A DNA stretch of 64,000 nucleotides, taken from the NCBI RefSeq assembly GCF_964340395.1, contig NC_135560.1, positions 10,482,098 through 10,546,097 on the forward strand, read 5' to 3'. Below, piece by piece: positions 63,701 to 64,000 of this stretch. The position numbers and the translations under genes are program-made. Origin of the DNA: Glandiceps talaboti. Its lineage: Eukaryota; Hemichordata; Enteropneusta; Spengelidae. The notes beneath the pieces were generated by a model that was given only the letters and a program-made list of their open reading frames with translations, was not told the DNA's origin and did not search any database. The number at the start of each line of letters is the position of its first letter. The stretch's first letter is position 1.

Positions 63701-64000
63701 AGTCAAAGTAAAATGTGACCCTCCCTTAATCCTGTTTTCTAAAATATGGCCCGCGCACGGGAACCGATTTGTAAAAATTGACCCCCCCCCCCCATTTCCA
63801 CAGCCCTTCACTTTAATACTTTATCATTACTTATGGCTCCCTTACACTGAAGTATCCATTGTTCAACAATGAATATAGCATTTCTGCTTAATCCTATGAT
63901 CATTGGTCAACAGTAAAGATAACCTAGAAAGTACAAGATCATCAACGTGATGTTTCTCTGAAAACGCAAGTCATTGTAGGTGATATAAAATGATGAAAAG
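57701..64000. other. Upstream intergenic region without a recognisable gene
   Basis: Reading both strands, I found no exon with recognisable protein similarity, no tRNA-like gene and no long open frame. It contains the foldback element at 59219-59411 (listed separately), C-rich runs near 59057, 62030-62052, 62547-62577, 62716-62726 and 63781-63793, and otherwise unique AT-rich sequence. Distal regulatory elements of PDE8 could lie here but none can be read directly. Confidence 0.6.
59219..59411. mobile_element. Foldback element with arms of about 76 bp
   Basis: The left arm 59219-59294 (GTTTATAGCATTCATATCAA, GGTATACTGTTTCA) pairs with the right arm 59336-59411 (TGAAACGGTATACT, GATATGAATGCTATAAAC). 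The loop is 41 bp. A direct partial duplicate of the right arm follows at 59430-59500 (GATGCTACAAACCATTGTGG, CAGAAAACGCTTTACTTTGG). Confidence 0.85.

Overview
The window is animal nuclear DNA. It is AT-rich and dominated by introns, microsatellites, minisatellites and small non-autonomous transposons. The one gene I can support has exons of 55 to 264 bp with GT-AG junctions, spread over 57 kb. The gene model and repeat style suggest an invertebrate bilaterian with a medium or large genome, probably marine. I cannot name the species.

The gene lies on the minus strand and encodes a high-affinity cAMP phosphodiesterase of the PDE8 family, most like vertebrate PDE8B. I could place 13 consecutive coding exons by protein similarity, splice sites and codon phase: 57094-56831, 55868-55812, 16401-16211, 14963-14904, 11591-11445, 10724-10505, 9730-9642, 8613-8501, 7454-7362, 5252-5182, 4342-4169, 774-720 and 379-247. 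Together they give 1667 coding bases, about 555 residues, in one open frame. They cover the myristoyl/palmitoyl-type N-terminus (MGC), the receiver-like (REC) domain, the PAS domain, a linker with several RRxS motifs, and the start of the PDEase region. The metal-binding catalytic core must lie beyond the left edge. A relatively CpG-rich stretch around 56850-57700 holds the first coding exon, the 5' leader and the probable promoter. To its right (57.7-64 kb) I see no gene.

Intron 2 (39.4 kb) makes up most of the window and is a collection of repeats. It holds short inverted-repeat transposons (18.2-19.2, 21.4, 28.8, 36.2, 36.6, 37.3, 40.1 and 46.2 kb), a SINE-like element (25.9 kb), and a dispersed repeat with 115-bp internal units (17.5, 34.6, 43.6 and 53.7 kb). 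It also has many tandem arrays (20.9, 32.3, 38.9, 42.8, 45.2, 49.7, 52.5 and 54.8 kb) and long microsatellites. The smaller introns carry related copies, including one transposon nested in another of its own family (8.99-9.57 kb) and a second SINE-like copy (14.5 kb).

The most interesting points are these. Exon 9 duplicates the RRxS phosphosite motif and sits between two long AT/GT microsatellites. The acceptor of exon 6 and the donor of exon 3 abut tandem arrays. One transposon sits inside a tandem array whose neighbouring units preserve the empty site. Several inverted-repeat elements have readable target duplications. I found no viral genes, toxin genes, CRISPR arrays, rRNA genes or intact tRNA genes.
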